Source of the DNA: Paracoccaceae bacterium
GTDB lineage: Bacteria > Pseudomonadota > Alphaproteobacteria > Rhodobacterales > Rhodobacteraceae
Reading direction: 5' to 3'
NCBI GenBank assembly: GCA_016778765.1
Contig: JADHOV010000030.1
Location: 1 to 33,785, forward strand
DNA: 33,785 nucleotides
The notes under the pieces were generated by a model. That model was given only the letters and a program-made list of their open reading frames with translations, did no database searches and was not told where the DNA came from. The stretch's first letter is position 1. Every line of letters starts with the position of its first letter. Below are positions 26,728 to 33,785 of the stretch, piece after piece. The translations under genes were made by a program, and so were the position numbers.

Positions 26728-27645
26728 ATGCCAAAAAACTCAAAGCAGACGGGCAGCTTGGCCGAGTGGCTGACAGATTGGGCTATTCGGGTCTTGATCC
26801 GCAGCGCACGCACTCTGCCTCTTGCAATGCGATTGCAGTTTATGGGGTGGTTTATGCGCCGCGTTCTGGCCCCCCTCACGGGCTATCAAAAACGGGCTTT
26901 GGCCAATTTGGACTACATATATCCGGAAAAGCCTTCGAGTGAAAAACTGAAGATTGCACGGGGCGCTGCCGATAATGCAGGGCGAACATTTATCGAAAAT
27001 TATGATATTTTTGCGCTTCGCAAGCGCTTGGAAAAGGCCAAGATCACCGGTCCAGGATTTGCCGCAGCCCTTGAGGCAAAAGACAGCGGCACGCCGGTTG
27101 TTTTTGTCACAGGCCATTACGGGAATTTTGAAGCGCCGCGGGCCGCTTTGGTCGCCCAAGGGTTTCAAATTGGGGGCTTATACAGACCTATGGCCAACCC
27201 CTATTTCAACCAGCATTACGCGCAAAATATGCATGACTTATCAGGGCCGGTGTTTGAGCAAGGCCGCAAAGGCACATTGGGCTTGCTGCGCCACATCCGC
27301 CAAGGCGGCATGGCGGTGTTATTATTTGATATTTACGACGGCGCCGGTGCGCCCCTGCCGTTCTTGGGAAAGCCCGCGCCAACCGTTACGTCCGTGGCAG
27401 ATATCGCGTTAAAAACCCAAGCTTTGGTGATCCCATTTTTTGGCATACGGCGCGCCAATGGCGTTGATTTTGATATCGTGTTTGAAGAGCCCATCGCGCC
27501 CGATGCGCCCATGCAAATGATGCAACAGATTACGCAGCGTTTGGAAAAGCGCATTGAAGAAGATCCCAAGCAATGGTTTTGGATCCATAGGCGCTGGAAA
27601 CCAGACCGTCAGCGCGCCCGCGCCGCGGCTAAGACAGCGCCGTGA
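26728..27645 (+). CDS. Lysophospholipid/lauroyl acyltransferase (LpxL/HtrB family), 305 aa
   Basis: An inner-membrane acyltransferase. The catalytic H-X4-E motif reads GHYGNFE (about residue 130), followed by GLYRPMANPYFNQHY and RQGGMAVLLFDIYDGAGAPLPFLGKPAPT, and the ending FWIHRRWKP. Members add secondary acyl chains to lipid A or form other lipids using acyl-ACP. The start is ATG 26728 after AGGG; the N-terminal 40 residues contain the membrane-associating segment. Its 3' end overlaps the convergent DUF1223 gene by 37 bases. The exact substrate is not known. Confidence 0.88.
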   Translation: MPKNSKQTGSLAEWLTDWAIRVLIRSARTLPLAMRLQFMGWFMRRVLAPLTGYQKRALANLDYIYPEKPSSEKLKIARGAADNAGRTFIENYDIFALRKRLEKAKITGPGFAAALEAKDSGTPVVFVTGHYGNFEAPRAALVAQGFQIGGLYRPMANPYFNQHYAQNMHDLSGPVFEQGRKGTLGLLRHIRQGGMAVLLFDIYDGAGAPLPFLGKPAPTVTSVADIALKTQALVIPFFGIRRANGVDFDIVFEEPIAPDAPMQMMQQITQRLEKRIEEDPKQWFWIHRRWKPDRQRARAAAKTAP

Positions 27646-28319
27646 TTTGCCTGCTGCGCCACCACGACAAGCTGCATATCTGCGCGCGGTTGAAAGGTTT
27701 TTGACCAGACCCCTTTGCCGTTCCAAACCCCCAATGGTGCGATCTCAACCACCACATTTGAATAGGTCAATGTCTGCCCAGCATTCTCGCCCGCTTGGAT
27801 CGCAACTTTTCCCTGTGGCTTATAATAAAATGCAAACACATCTACCGCAGCTCCAGTTCCAACCGCATTGCCTTTAAGCGTGGCTGTGATTAAGTGCGAT
27901 GCTTTAAGCAATGTAAGCACCGCGCGGCGGGGGTTTTGCGCCGCCCGCGCGACCGCATCATTGATCGCCTTTGCGTTTGAGCCCACAACATGCTCTTGAC
28001 CATTCACGATCACCTGCGGTGTGTAAACCGATTTACGCCCAGCGCGCTGCGCGTAGGTTTTTTGTCTGGTGGTGAATTGACTTTTGGCAAAACTGTCTTT
28101 CCAGCCGATATAATCCCAATAATCGACATGTAAAGAAAGCGTTAATAGATCTGAACGTTTGCTCAGAACATCGCGAAACAAAGCATCCGCGGCAGGACAA
28201 GAGGAACATCCCTGCGAGGTAAACAACTCGAGTAAAACCGCTGGCCGATCCTGTGCAACCGTAAAACCTGCACAGGTCATCCATATCCCAATCCAGAATT
28301 TCAACAAGTTTGCGCGCAA
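27609..28319 (-). CDS. DUF1223 secreted thioredoxin-like protein, 236 aa
   Basis: Begins with TTG 28319 (RBS-like AGAGGG nine bases upstream), followed by a signal peptide (KFWIGIWMTCAGFTVA) with cleavage near QDRPAV. The mature protein opens LLELFTSQGCSSCPAADAL, the DUF1223 hallmark with a CxxC. It goes on with VDYWDYIGWKDSFAKSQFTTRQ and YTPQVIVNGQEHVVGS. The fold is thioredoxin-like, located in the periplasm; the function is unknown, perhaps disulfide or oxidative-stress related. The 3' end overlaps the acyltransferase gene on the other strand. It is divergent from acnA. Confidence 0.85.
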   Translation of the reverse strand: MRANLLKFWIGIWMTCAGFTVAQDRPAVLLELFTSQGCSSCPAADALFRDVLSKRSDLLTLSLHVDYWDYIGWKDSFAKSQFTTRQKTYAQRAGRKSVYTPQVIVNGQEHVVGSNAKAINDAVARAAQNPRRAVLTLLKASHLITATLKGNAVGTGAAVDVFAFYYKPQGKVAIQAGENAGQTLTYSNVVVEIAPLGVWNGKGVWSKTFQPRADMQLVVVAQQANHGAVLAAARAR

Positions 28320-28418
28320 AGCGGGACCCTCTTTTTCAAATCCACCTAATCAAAATACGGCAGATAAAATCAATTGACCATTGAAACTTGGTAACGGTGG
28401 ATCACCTTTCCGTTTAAT

Positions 28419-28440
28419 TTTGTACACAATTGCATACAAA
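28419..28440. promoter_or_regulatory. Inverted repeat TTTGTA-N10-TACAAA upstream of acnA
   Basis: Exact 6-base arms lie 87 bases before the acnA start codon, in a region also holding GGTG-GAT-CACC (near 28397-28407) and repeated GTACA. It may be an operator or promoter element for acnA. The binding factor is unknown, and both arms are A+T-rich enough to occur by chance. Confidence 0.35.
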
Positions 28441-28526
28441 GTACATTTTACCCCCTTGAACAGAAGTAAAACTTGGGTCAAAAGCACGGCAGCAAAGTGA
28501 CCATACCGTCGCAGAAGGGTAAAAAA

Positions 28527-31214
28527 ATGACCATCATCGTAGGACATGACACCGCCAAAACGCGCAAAACGCTCAGTATCAATGGGAAATCAATCTCCTT
28601 TTATTCAATCCCGGCAGCCGAAAATGCCGGCTTGGGTGAATTTTCCAAACTGCCCGTAGCTTTAAAAGTTGTGTTGGAAAACATGCTGCGCTTCGAGGAT
28701 GGCAAAACAGTATCGCTCGAGGATATCAAAGCCTTTTCGATATGGGGCGCGAATGGTGGCAAGAACCCGCGCGAAATCGCCTATCGTCCGGCCCGCGTTC
28801 TGATGCAGGATTTCACCGGCGTTCCGGCCGTTGTAGATTTGGCTGCGATGCGCGATGGATTGGTAGCTTTGGGCGGCGATGCAGAAAAAATTAACCCGCT
28901 GAACCCAGTTGATCTGGTCATCGACCATTCGGTGATGATTGACGAATTTGGCAATCCCCGCGCCTTCCAAATGAACGTAGATCGCGAATATGAACGCAAT
29001 ATGGAACGTTATACCTTTTTGAAATGGGGTCAAAATGCGTTTAACAATTTCCGCGTCGTTCCCCCCGGAACAGGGATTTGTCATCAGGTAAACCTTGAAT
29101 ATCTGGCCCAAACCGTTTGGAGTGATACTGATCAAAACGGCGATGAAGTCGCCTATCCTGATACATTGGTGGGCACGGATAGCCATACCACGATGGTCAA
29201 TGGCATGGCCGTGTTGGGCTGGGGTGTTGGTGGTATCGAAGCCGAAGCGGCGATGCTGGGACAGCCCGTCTCGATGCTGATCCCCGAAGTGGTTGGGTTT
29301 GAATTAACCGGGGCCATGATGGAAGGCACAACAGGCACTGATTTGGTTCTGAAAGTGGTGGAATTGCTGCGTGCGAAAGGCGTGGTTGGCAAATTTGTTG
29401 AGTTTTACGGCGAGGGCCTAGATCGCCTGCCGTTGGCCGATCGTGCAACGATCGCAAATATGGCGCCAGAATATGGCGCCACCTGCGGCTTCTTCCCCAT
29501 CGATGACGAAACTTTGCGCTACCTGCGCAATACCGGGCGCGATGAAGATCGCATTGCTTTGGTTGAAGCCTATGCAAAGGAAAACGGGTTTTGGCGCGAT
29601 GCGGAATATGCCCCGATTTATACCGATACGTTGCATCTGGATATGGGCACGATTGTGCCCGCCATTTCAGGACCCAAACGCCCGCAAGATTTTGTAGCGC
29701 TGAGCGCGGCAAAAGCCGCTTTCAGCTCTGAAATGAAAGACACGTTCCAGCGCCCGATGGATAAAGAGGTTGCCGTTGAGGGCGAAGATTATACCATGCG
29801 CTCTGGCAAAGTGGTTATAGCTTCAATCACCTCCTGCACCAATACCTCCAACCCTTATGTGATGATCGGAGCCGGATTGGTGGCCCGCAAAGCGGCAGCT
29901 TTGGGGCTGAACCGCAAGCCCTGGGTGAAAACATCGCTCGCGCCTGGCTCGCAAGTCGTGAGCGCCTATTTGGAAGCGGCAGATCTGCAAAAAGATCTTG
30001 ATGCTGTTGGGTTCAACTTGGTGGGCTATGGCTGCGCCACCTGCATCGGCAATTCTGGCCCCTTGCAGCCTGAAATCAGCCGCGCCATATCCGAAGGGGA
30101 TCTGGTTGCAACCGCAGTTCTCTCAGGCAACCGCAATTTTGAGGGGCGTATTTCGCCAGATGTGCGCGCCAATTACTTGGCCTCACCGCCGCTTGTGGTC
30201 GCCTATGCGCTGGCTGGCACGATGGATATCGATCTAACAAGCCAACCTTTGGGGCAAGATAAAAATGGCCAAGACGTCTTTTTGAAAGATATCTGGCCAA
30301 GCTCGCAAGAGGTTGCAGAGCTGGTCGAGCGCACGGTCACGCGCGAGGCCTTCCAATCCAAATATGCAAATGTGTTCAAGGGCGATGAAAAATGGCAGGG
30401 CGTAGAGACGACGCAAAGCCAAACCTATGATTGGCCCACCAGTTCAACCTATGTTCAGAACCCGCCTTATTTTCAGGGTATGAGCCCGGAACCAGGCGTT
30501 ATTACGAATATTGAAAACGCCAAAGTACTTGCAATTTTGGGCGATATGATCACCACCGATCACATCAGTCCGGCAGGCTCGTTCAAAGACACCACCCCCG
30601 CCGGTCAATACCTGATCGAACGACAGGTGCCCATGCGCGAATTCAACAGCTATGGGTCGCGCCGGGGCAATCATGAAATCATGATGCGCGGCACATTTGC
30701 CAATATCCGGATCAAGAATGAAATGCTTGATGGGGTTGAGGGCGGGTATACCAAAGGCCCCGATGGTAAGCAAAGCGCTATTTTTGATGCTGCAATGGAA
30801 TACCAAAATAACGGCACCCCGCTGGTGGTATTTGGCGGTGAGCAATATGGCGCAGGGTCAAGCCGCGACTGGGCGGCAAAAGGCACCGCCCTGCTCGGCG
30901 TTAAAGCAGTGATTGCGGAAAGCTTTGAGCGTATCCACCGTTCAAACCTGGTTGGTATGGGGGTTATTCCCTTAGAATTCACCAATGGAGACACCCGCAA
31001 ATCGCTGGGCTTAACCGGCGAAGAAACCGTTACAATCACAGGATTGGACAGCGTTGAACCTTTGCAGGCTTTACCCTGCCATATCACTTTCGCGGGTGGC
31101 AGCGTGAAAGAAATTTCTCTGAAATGCCGGATCGATACCGCGATTGAAGTGGAATATATCGAGCATGGCGGCGTGCTGCATTACGTTCTGAGAAACTTGG
31201 CCAAAGCCGCTTGA
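28527..31214 (+). CDS. acnA: Aconitate hydratase A (aconitase), 895 aa
   Basis: A [4Fe-4S] enzyme interconverting citrate and isocitrate in the TCA cycle. The cluster cysteines are in SITSCTNTSNP and GYGCATCIGNSGPL. Other markers are LVGTDSHTTMVNGMAVLGWGVGGIEAEAAMLGQP, GGEQYGAGSSRDWAAKG and the C-terminal swivel-domain segment FERIHRSNLVGMGVIPLEF. I choose ATG 28527 (AGAAGGG upstream) rather than 28473; the 895-residue length is usual. It is a stand-alone gene divergent from DUF1223 and convergent with ccmG. Confidence 0.98.
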   Translation: MTIIVGHDTAKTRKTLSINGKSISFYSIPAAENAGLGEFSKLPVALKVVLENMLRFEDGKTVSLEDIKAFSIWGANGGKNPREIAYRPARVLMQDFTGVPAVVDLAAMRDGLVALGGDAEKINPLNPVDLVIDHSVMIDEFGNPRAFQMNVDREYERNMERYTFLKWGQNAFNNFRVVPPGTGICHQVNLEYLAQTVWSDTDQNGDEVAYPDTLVGTDSHTTMVNGMAVLGWGVGGIEAEAAMLGQPVSMLIPEVVGFELTGAMMEGTTGTDLVLKVVELLRAKGVVGKFVEFYGEGLDRLPLADRATIANMAPEYGATCGFFPIDDETLRYLRNTGRDEDRIALVEAYAKENGFWRDAEYAPIYTDTLHLDMGTIVPAISGPKRPQDFVALSAAKAAFSSEMKDTFQRPMDKEVAVEGEDYTMRSGKVVIASITSCTNTSNPYVMIGAGLVARKAAALGLNRKPWVKTSLAPGSQVVSAYLEAADLQKDLDAVGFNLVGYGCATCIGNSGPLQPEISRAISEGDLVATAVLSGNRNFEGRISPDVRANYLASPPLVVAYALAGTMDIDLTSQPLGQDKNGQDVFLKDIWPSSQEVAELVERTVTREAFQSKYANVFKGDEKWQGVETTQSQTYDWPTSSTYVQNPPYFQGMSPEPGVITNIENAKVLAILGDMITTDHISPAGSFKDTTPAGQYLIERQVPMREFNSYGSRRGNHEIMMRGTFANIRIKNEMLDGVEGGYTKGPDGKQSAIFDAAMEYQNNGTPLVVFGGEQYGAGSSRDWAAKGTALLGVKAVIAESFERIHRSNLVGMGVIPLEFTNGDTRKSLGLTGEETVTITGLDSVEPLQALPCHITFAGGSVKEISLKCRIDTAIEVEYIEHGGVLHYVLRNLAKAA

Positions 31215-31339
31215 ATTTTGTCCGTGGCAGAGCCTTTGGCGCCGCCGCGAGCTTCCCTTGCAAAAAATCGCGGATGAGAGCGCAAAACCAGCCTCTCTTA
31301 TTCCGCCTATGAAGATCGGCCGCTTTGGCGCGAACTGGC

Positions 31340-31879
31340 TTATTGGCCCTGCGCCTGCTGCAAGGCGGGCACAAACCGCTGCGCATAATCACTACCGACC
31401 AAAGGCCCTGCAAAGCGGAACAGTACGGTGCCTTTTGCATCCAAAATAAAGGTTTCTGGGGGCGCGGTGACCCCCCAATCTATCGCAGTGCGCCCCGCCG
31501 GATCATAGGCAACCGCGCGGAACGGATTGCCATCTTTGGCCAGATACGCGGCTGCATTTTCGGCGTCATCCTTGAAATTCACTCCTATAATCGGCATACC
31601 AGCTTCCGCCATTTCCAGCAGTTTGGGGTGTTCAGCGCGGCAAGGCGGGCACCAACTGGCCCAAAAATTCACCAAGGTTACGCCGCCTGAAACCAGCTGG
31701 CTTTGTTCAAATTCTGGAAAATTCGATAAGCGCGCGGTCGTGATTGGAGGCGCAGCTTGGCCAATCAAAGTCGAAAGCAAGCGGTTCGGGTCTTCTCGCT
31801 GCATTCCGGTGTAAAACAGCAGCGCCAACCCTAAGAAAATCAGCGGCGGCAGAAACAGCAACCAAGGGATTTTACCCAT
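31340..31879 (-). CDS. ccmG: Cytochrome c maturation thiol-disulfide oxidoreductase, 179 aa
   Basis: It reduces apocytochrome c cysteines in the periplasm before haem attachment (CcmG/DsbE). It has an N-terminal membrane anchor (WLLFLPPLIFLGLALLFY, about residues 6-23), then a thioredoxin fold with the active site VNFWASWCPPCRAEHP and the cis-proline GVTAPPETFILDAKG. Its start codon overlaps the end of ccmD. It is the last gene of the minus-strand operon. Length is standard. Confidence 0.95.
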   Translation of the reverse strand: MGKIPWLLFLPPLIFLGLALLFYTGMQREDPNRLLSTLIGQAAPPITTARLSNFPEFEQSQLVSGGVTLVNFWASWCPPCRAEHPKLLEMAEAGMPIIGVNFKDDAENAAAYLAKDGNPFRAVAYDPAGRTAIDWGVTAPPETFILDAKGTVLFRFAGPLVGSDYAQRFVPALQQAQGQ

Positions 31880-32024
31880 CGCGCTGACTTTCAGCGGCCT
31901 CTAACTCGTCCAAAGCGCGCGTATTTCTGCGCAATATTCCAAAGATCAAAAGCGCCAATATGCCCAAAGACACCCCATAGGCAGATAACACTGCCGCTGC
32001 ATATTTTCCAAGCTCTGGCATCAT
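31872..32024 (-). CDS. ccmD: Haem exporter protein CcmD, 50 aa
   Basis: A 50-residue frame from ATG 32024 to TAA 31874-31872: MMPELGKYAAAVLSAYG, a single membrane segment (VSLGILALLIFGIL), then a basic-acidic cytoplasmic tail RRNTRALDELEAAESQRDG. This is the CcmD pattern: a small membrane protein that stabilises CcmE and CcmC in haem delivery. GGGAGG precedes the ATG. Its start overlaps the ccmC stop (ATGA) and its end overlaps the ccmG start by eight bases, so all three are translationally coupled. Confidence 0.93.
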   Translation of the reverse strand: MMPELGKYAAAVLSAYGVSLGILALLIFGILRRNTRALDELEAAESQRDG

Positions 32025-32749
32025 GCTGCCTCCCGTCGCGCGCGCAGGGCCTGCGCGCGACGCAATCTTATTTCCGTGCGCGTGCCCACCAACACCAATG
32101 CCAAAAACAGCAGAACAAACCCGGCGATTGAAAACAGCAAAGGTTGGTAAAATACATCCGCGACATGCTCTTCTTTATCCAATGACAAAGAGGCCCCTTG
32201 GTGCAATCCTTGGCTCCAAAAATTAACCGCATAGCGGCTTAAAACCGCAAAAACGGATCCCACAATACATAAGACAGAGGTCAGATCAGCCGCGGTATCC
32301 GGGCGCTCAATCGCCCGCCATAGCGCCATATAACCAAGATAAAACAGGAATAAGGTTAAAAACGAGGTGAGCCTCGGATCCCAAGCCCAATAGGTGCCCC
32401 ACATAGGCTGGCCCCAGATCGCCCCCGTGAATAAGGCAATCAACGTCATCGCCACGCCCACCGGGGCTGCGGCTTTGGCGGCCAAAGCGCTGACATGATG
32501 GCGCCGGATCAACCAAATCAACGAGGCGACAAGCATCATGAACCACGCGTTAATCGCCATCAATGCAGAGGGCACGTGCAAATAAATTATCTTAACCGTC
32601 GAGCCTTGGCGATAATCATCTGGCGTGAAGAAAAACCCCCATACCAGCCCAACGCCCAAACAGGCCGCGGCCCCAAACGCAATAAATGGCAATATTCGCG
32701 TTGAGACACCCAAAAATTTTACGGGATTCGCATATTCCCAAAGTGACAT
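32021..32749 (-). CDS. ccmC: Cytochrome c maturation haem-handling protein CcmC, 242 aa
   Basis: An inner-membrane protein that presents haem to CcmE. Six membrane helices are visible. The tryptophan-rich haem-binding WWD-type motif is GQPMWGTYWAWDPRLTSFLT (about residues 113-132), with a conserved histidine in IYLHVPSALMAINAWF and another before the last helices (KEEHVADVFYQPLLF). It is the first gene of ccmC-ccmD-ccmG; the ccmA and ccmB genes expected upstream are not between it and cysK. The start at 32749 is standard. Confidence 0.96.
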   Translation of the reverse strand: MSLWEYANPVKFLGVSTRILPFIAFGAAACLGVGLVWGFFFTPDDYRQGSTVKIIYLHVPSALMAINAWFMMLVASLIWLIRRHHVSALAAKAAAPVGVAMTLIALFTGAIWGQPMWGTYWAWDPRLTSFLTLFLFYLGYMALWRAIERPDTAADLTSVLCIVGSVFAVLSRYAVNFWSQGLHQGASLSLDKEEHVADVFYQPLLFSIAGFVLLFLALVLVGTRTEIRLRRAQALRARREAA

Positions 32750-32788
32750 TTTATTTCCATCCCATCACGGCGGGCTTAATCCCTGTGA

Positions 32789-32806
32789 CGTCGGCATCAG
32801 CCGACG
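32789..32806. promoter_or_regulatory. Hairpin CGTCGGC-ATCA-GCCGACG
   Basis: Perfect 7-base stem with four-base loop, 40 bases upstream of ccmC on the minus strand and 197 bases before cysK on the plus strand. It would lie in the ccmC leader. On the plus strand it is followed by GTTTCTGTTTC, a weak T-rich tail, but no gene upstream would need a terminator there. Confidence 0.4.
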
Positions 32807-33002
32807 GTTTCTGTTTCATGGCGTTTGCCGCCTGTAAAACCTTAAGATAATTTCAAACCCACTGCCAGACCCCAATATGAATATCTAATGGCGCATCAAA
32901 GCGGATTATTTCAGCAGCGCTGTTTCTTTTGCAAGTCCGCGAAACTATTCATGTTGTCAACCTCGGCGGCGCAGAATAGCGTGGGGCAAAAGGGGAAAAA
33001 AC

Positions 33003-33785
33003 ATGACAATCCGTAGTACAAATGGCCGCGGCCAACTATATGGTTCGGTTCTGGACACGATCGGCAACACACCTTGCATTCGCATCAATAATTTGGCGCC
33101 CGAGGGCGTTACAATTTACGTAAAAGCCGAATTTTTCAATCCAGCAGGATCGGTAAAAGACCGCTTGGCGGTGAATATATTAGAAGCTGCAGAGCGCGAA
33201 GGCCGGTTGCAACCCGGGCAAACAGTGGTAGAGGCCAGCAGCGGCAATACGGGCATCGGCCTGGCGATGGCCTGCGCCCAAAAAGGATATCCTTTGGTGG
33301 TGATAATGGCCGATAGCTTTTCAATTGAGCGGCGCAAACTGATGCGCATGCTGGGTGCAAAAGTGGTACTGACCCCGCGGGCACAAAAAGCCATGGGCAT
33401 GTATAACAAAGCTGCAGAACTCGCTGAATCCAATGGCTGGTTCCTAGCGCAGCAATTTGAGACCAAGGCCAACGCCGATATTCACGAGCACACTACAGCC
33501 CGCGAAATCATCGCTGATTTTGAAAATGAGCGGTTGGATTATTTCGTAACGGGCTATGGCACGGGCGGCACAGTTTCGGGCGTGGCGCGTGGCTTGCGCG
33601 CCGCCCGCCCCGAAACCAAAATCATTTTAACCGAACCGGCAAATGCCGCCTTGCTGGCCAGCGATATCGCGCAAGGGCGGCAGGCAAATGGCGCGCCACA
33701 AAGCGGCCATCCCGCCTGGGAACCCCATCCTATTCAAGGCTGGACCCCCGATTTCATTCCACTGGTTCTGCAAGAAACCATTGAT
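33003..33785 (+). CDS. cysK: Cysteine synthase A, 3' end cut by window edge
   Basis: A pyridoxal phosphate enzyme making cysteine from O-acetylserine and sulfide. The cofactor lysine is in NPAGSVKDRLA, the phosphate/substrate loop in VEASSGNTGIGLAMA, and the glycine-rich TGYGTGGTVSGVARGL follows. ATG 33003 has AAAAGGGGAAAA upstream. 261 codons are present and open to the window edge; family length is about 300-345. Sulfide from the methanethiol route would be a direct substrate. It is divergent from ccmC. Confidence 0.95.
   Translation, partial: MTIRSTNGRGQLYGSVLDTIGNTPCIRINNLAPEGVTIYVKAEFFNPAGSVKDRLAVNILEAAEREGRLQPGQTVVEASSGNTGIGLAMACAQKGYPLVVIMADSFSIERRKLMRMLGAKVVLTPRAQKAMGMYNKAAELAESNGWFLAQQFETKANADIHEHTTAREIIADFENERLDYFVTGYGTGGTVSGVARGLRAARPETKIILTEPANAALLASDIAQGRQANGAPQSGHPAWEPHPIQGWTPDFIPLVLQETID

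Overview
The window looks like chromosomal DNA from a marine alphaproteobacterium of the Roseobacter group (Rhodobacteraceae). Evidence: a DddP-type DMSP lyase that keeps the lyase metal ligands, a DUF2793 protein, an SBP56-type methanethiol oxidase, a DUF3445 haem demethylase-like protein, and many proteins that read as typically rhodobacterial. Base composition appears intermediate (about half G+C by eye). No insertion sequence, integrase, prophage block or CRISPR array is visible. The genus cannot be settled from the sequence; a low-GC or streamlined roseobacter lineage such as RCA/Planktomarina is a guess.

Layout. 1-4,584 (minus): a truncated MptE/DUF115-like protein, a long acyl-CoA synthetase and an MsbA-like ABC half-transporter. 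4,734-6,929 (minus): an RTX calcium-binding protein gene broken by an in-frame TAG. 7,360-12,260: accessory small genes, namely a DUF2793 + C1q-like surface protein, a secreted hypothetical, pterin carbinolamine dehydratase, an unlisted 36-residue membrane peptide gene with a strong ribosome binding site, a MORN-repeat protein, an MFS transporter broken by an in-frame TGA, and a 74-residue hypothetical. 12,379-15,793: a divergent IclR regulator and a tightly coupled four-gene operon (SBP56/methanethiol oxidase, [2Fe-2S] ferredoxin, CoA-binding protein, rhodanese). 15,858-19,462: a methyltransferase, tgt, tig and tRNA-Leu(UAG). 19,852-21,677: glnB-glnA with a strong terminator. 21,702-23,934: a DUF3445 gene divergent from dddP. 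24,056-28,319: purB, an isolated FliG-like gene, a LpxL/HtrB-type acyltransferase and a DUF1223 protein. 28,527-33,785: acnA, the ccmC-ccmD-ccmG cytochrome c maturation operon (minus strand) and the 5' part of cysK.

How the genes fit together. The ecological theme is organosulfur and methylated-amine use. DddP cleaves DMSP to DMS and acrylate. The SBP56 operon would oxidise methanethiol, the product of the competing DMSP demethylation route, to formaldehyde, sulfide and peroxide. The rhodanese and ferredoxin could handle the sulfur and electrons, and cysK could assimilate sulfide. The DUF3445 protein facing dddP belongs to the family of haem-dependent oxidative N-demethylases. These links are inference from family knowledge and gene order. 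The remainder is housekeeping: nitrogen assimilation, purine synthesis, TCA cycle, tRNA modification, protein folding and cytochrome c maturation.

Two genes carry single in-frame stop codons in otherwise intact frames, which suggests recent gene decay or strain-specific loss of an exported RTX protein and a transporter.
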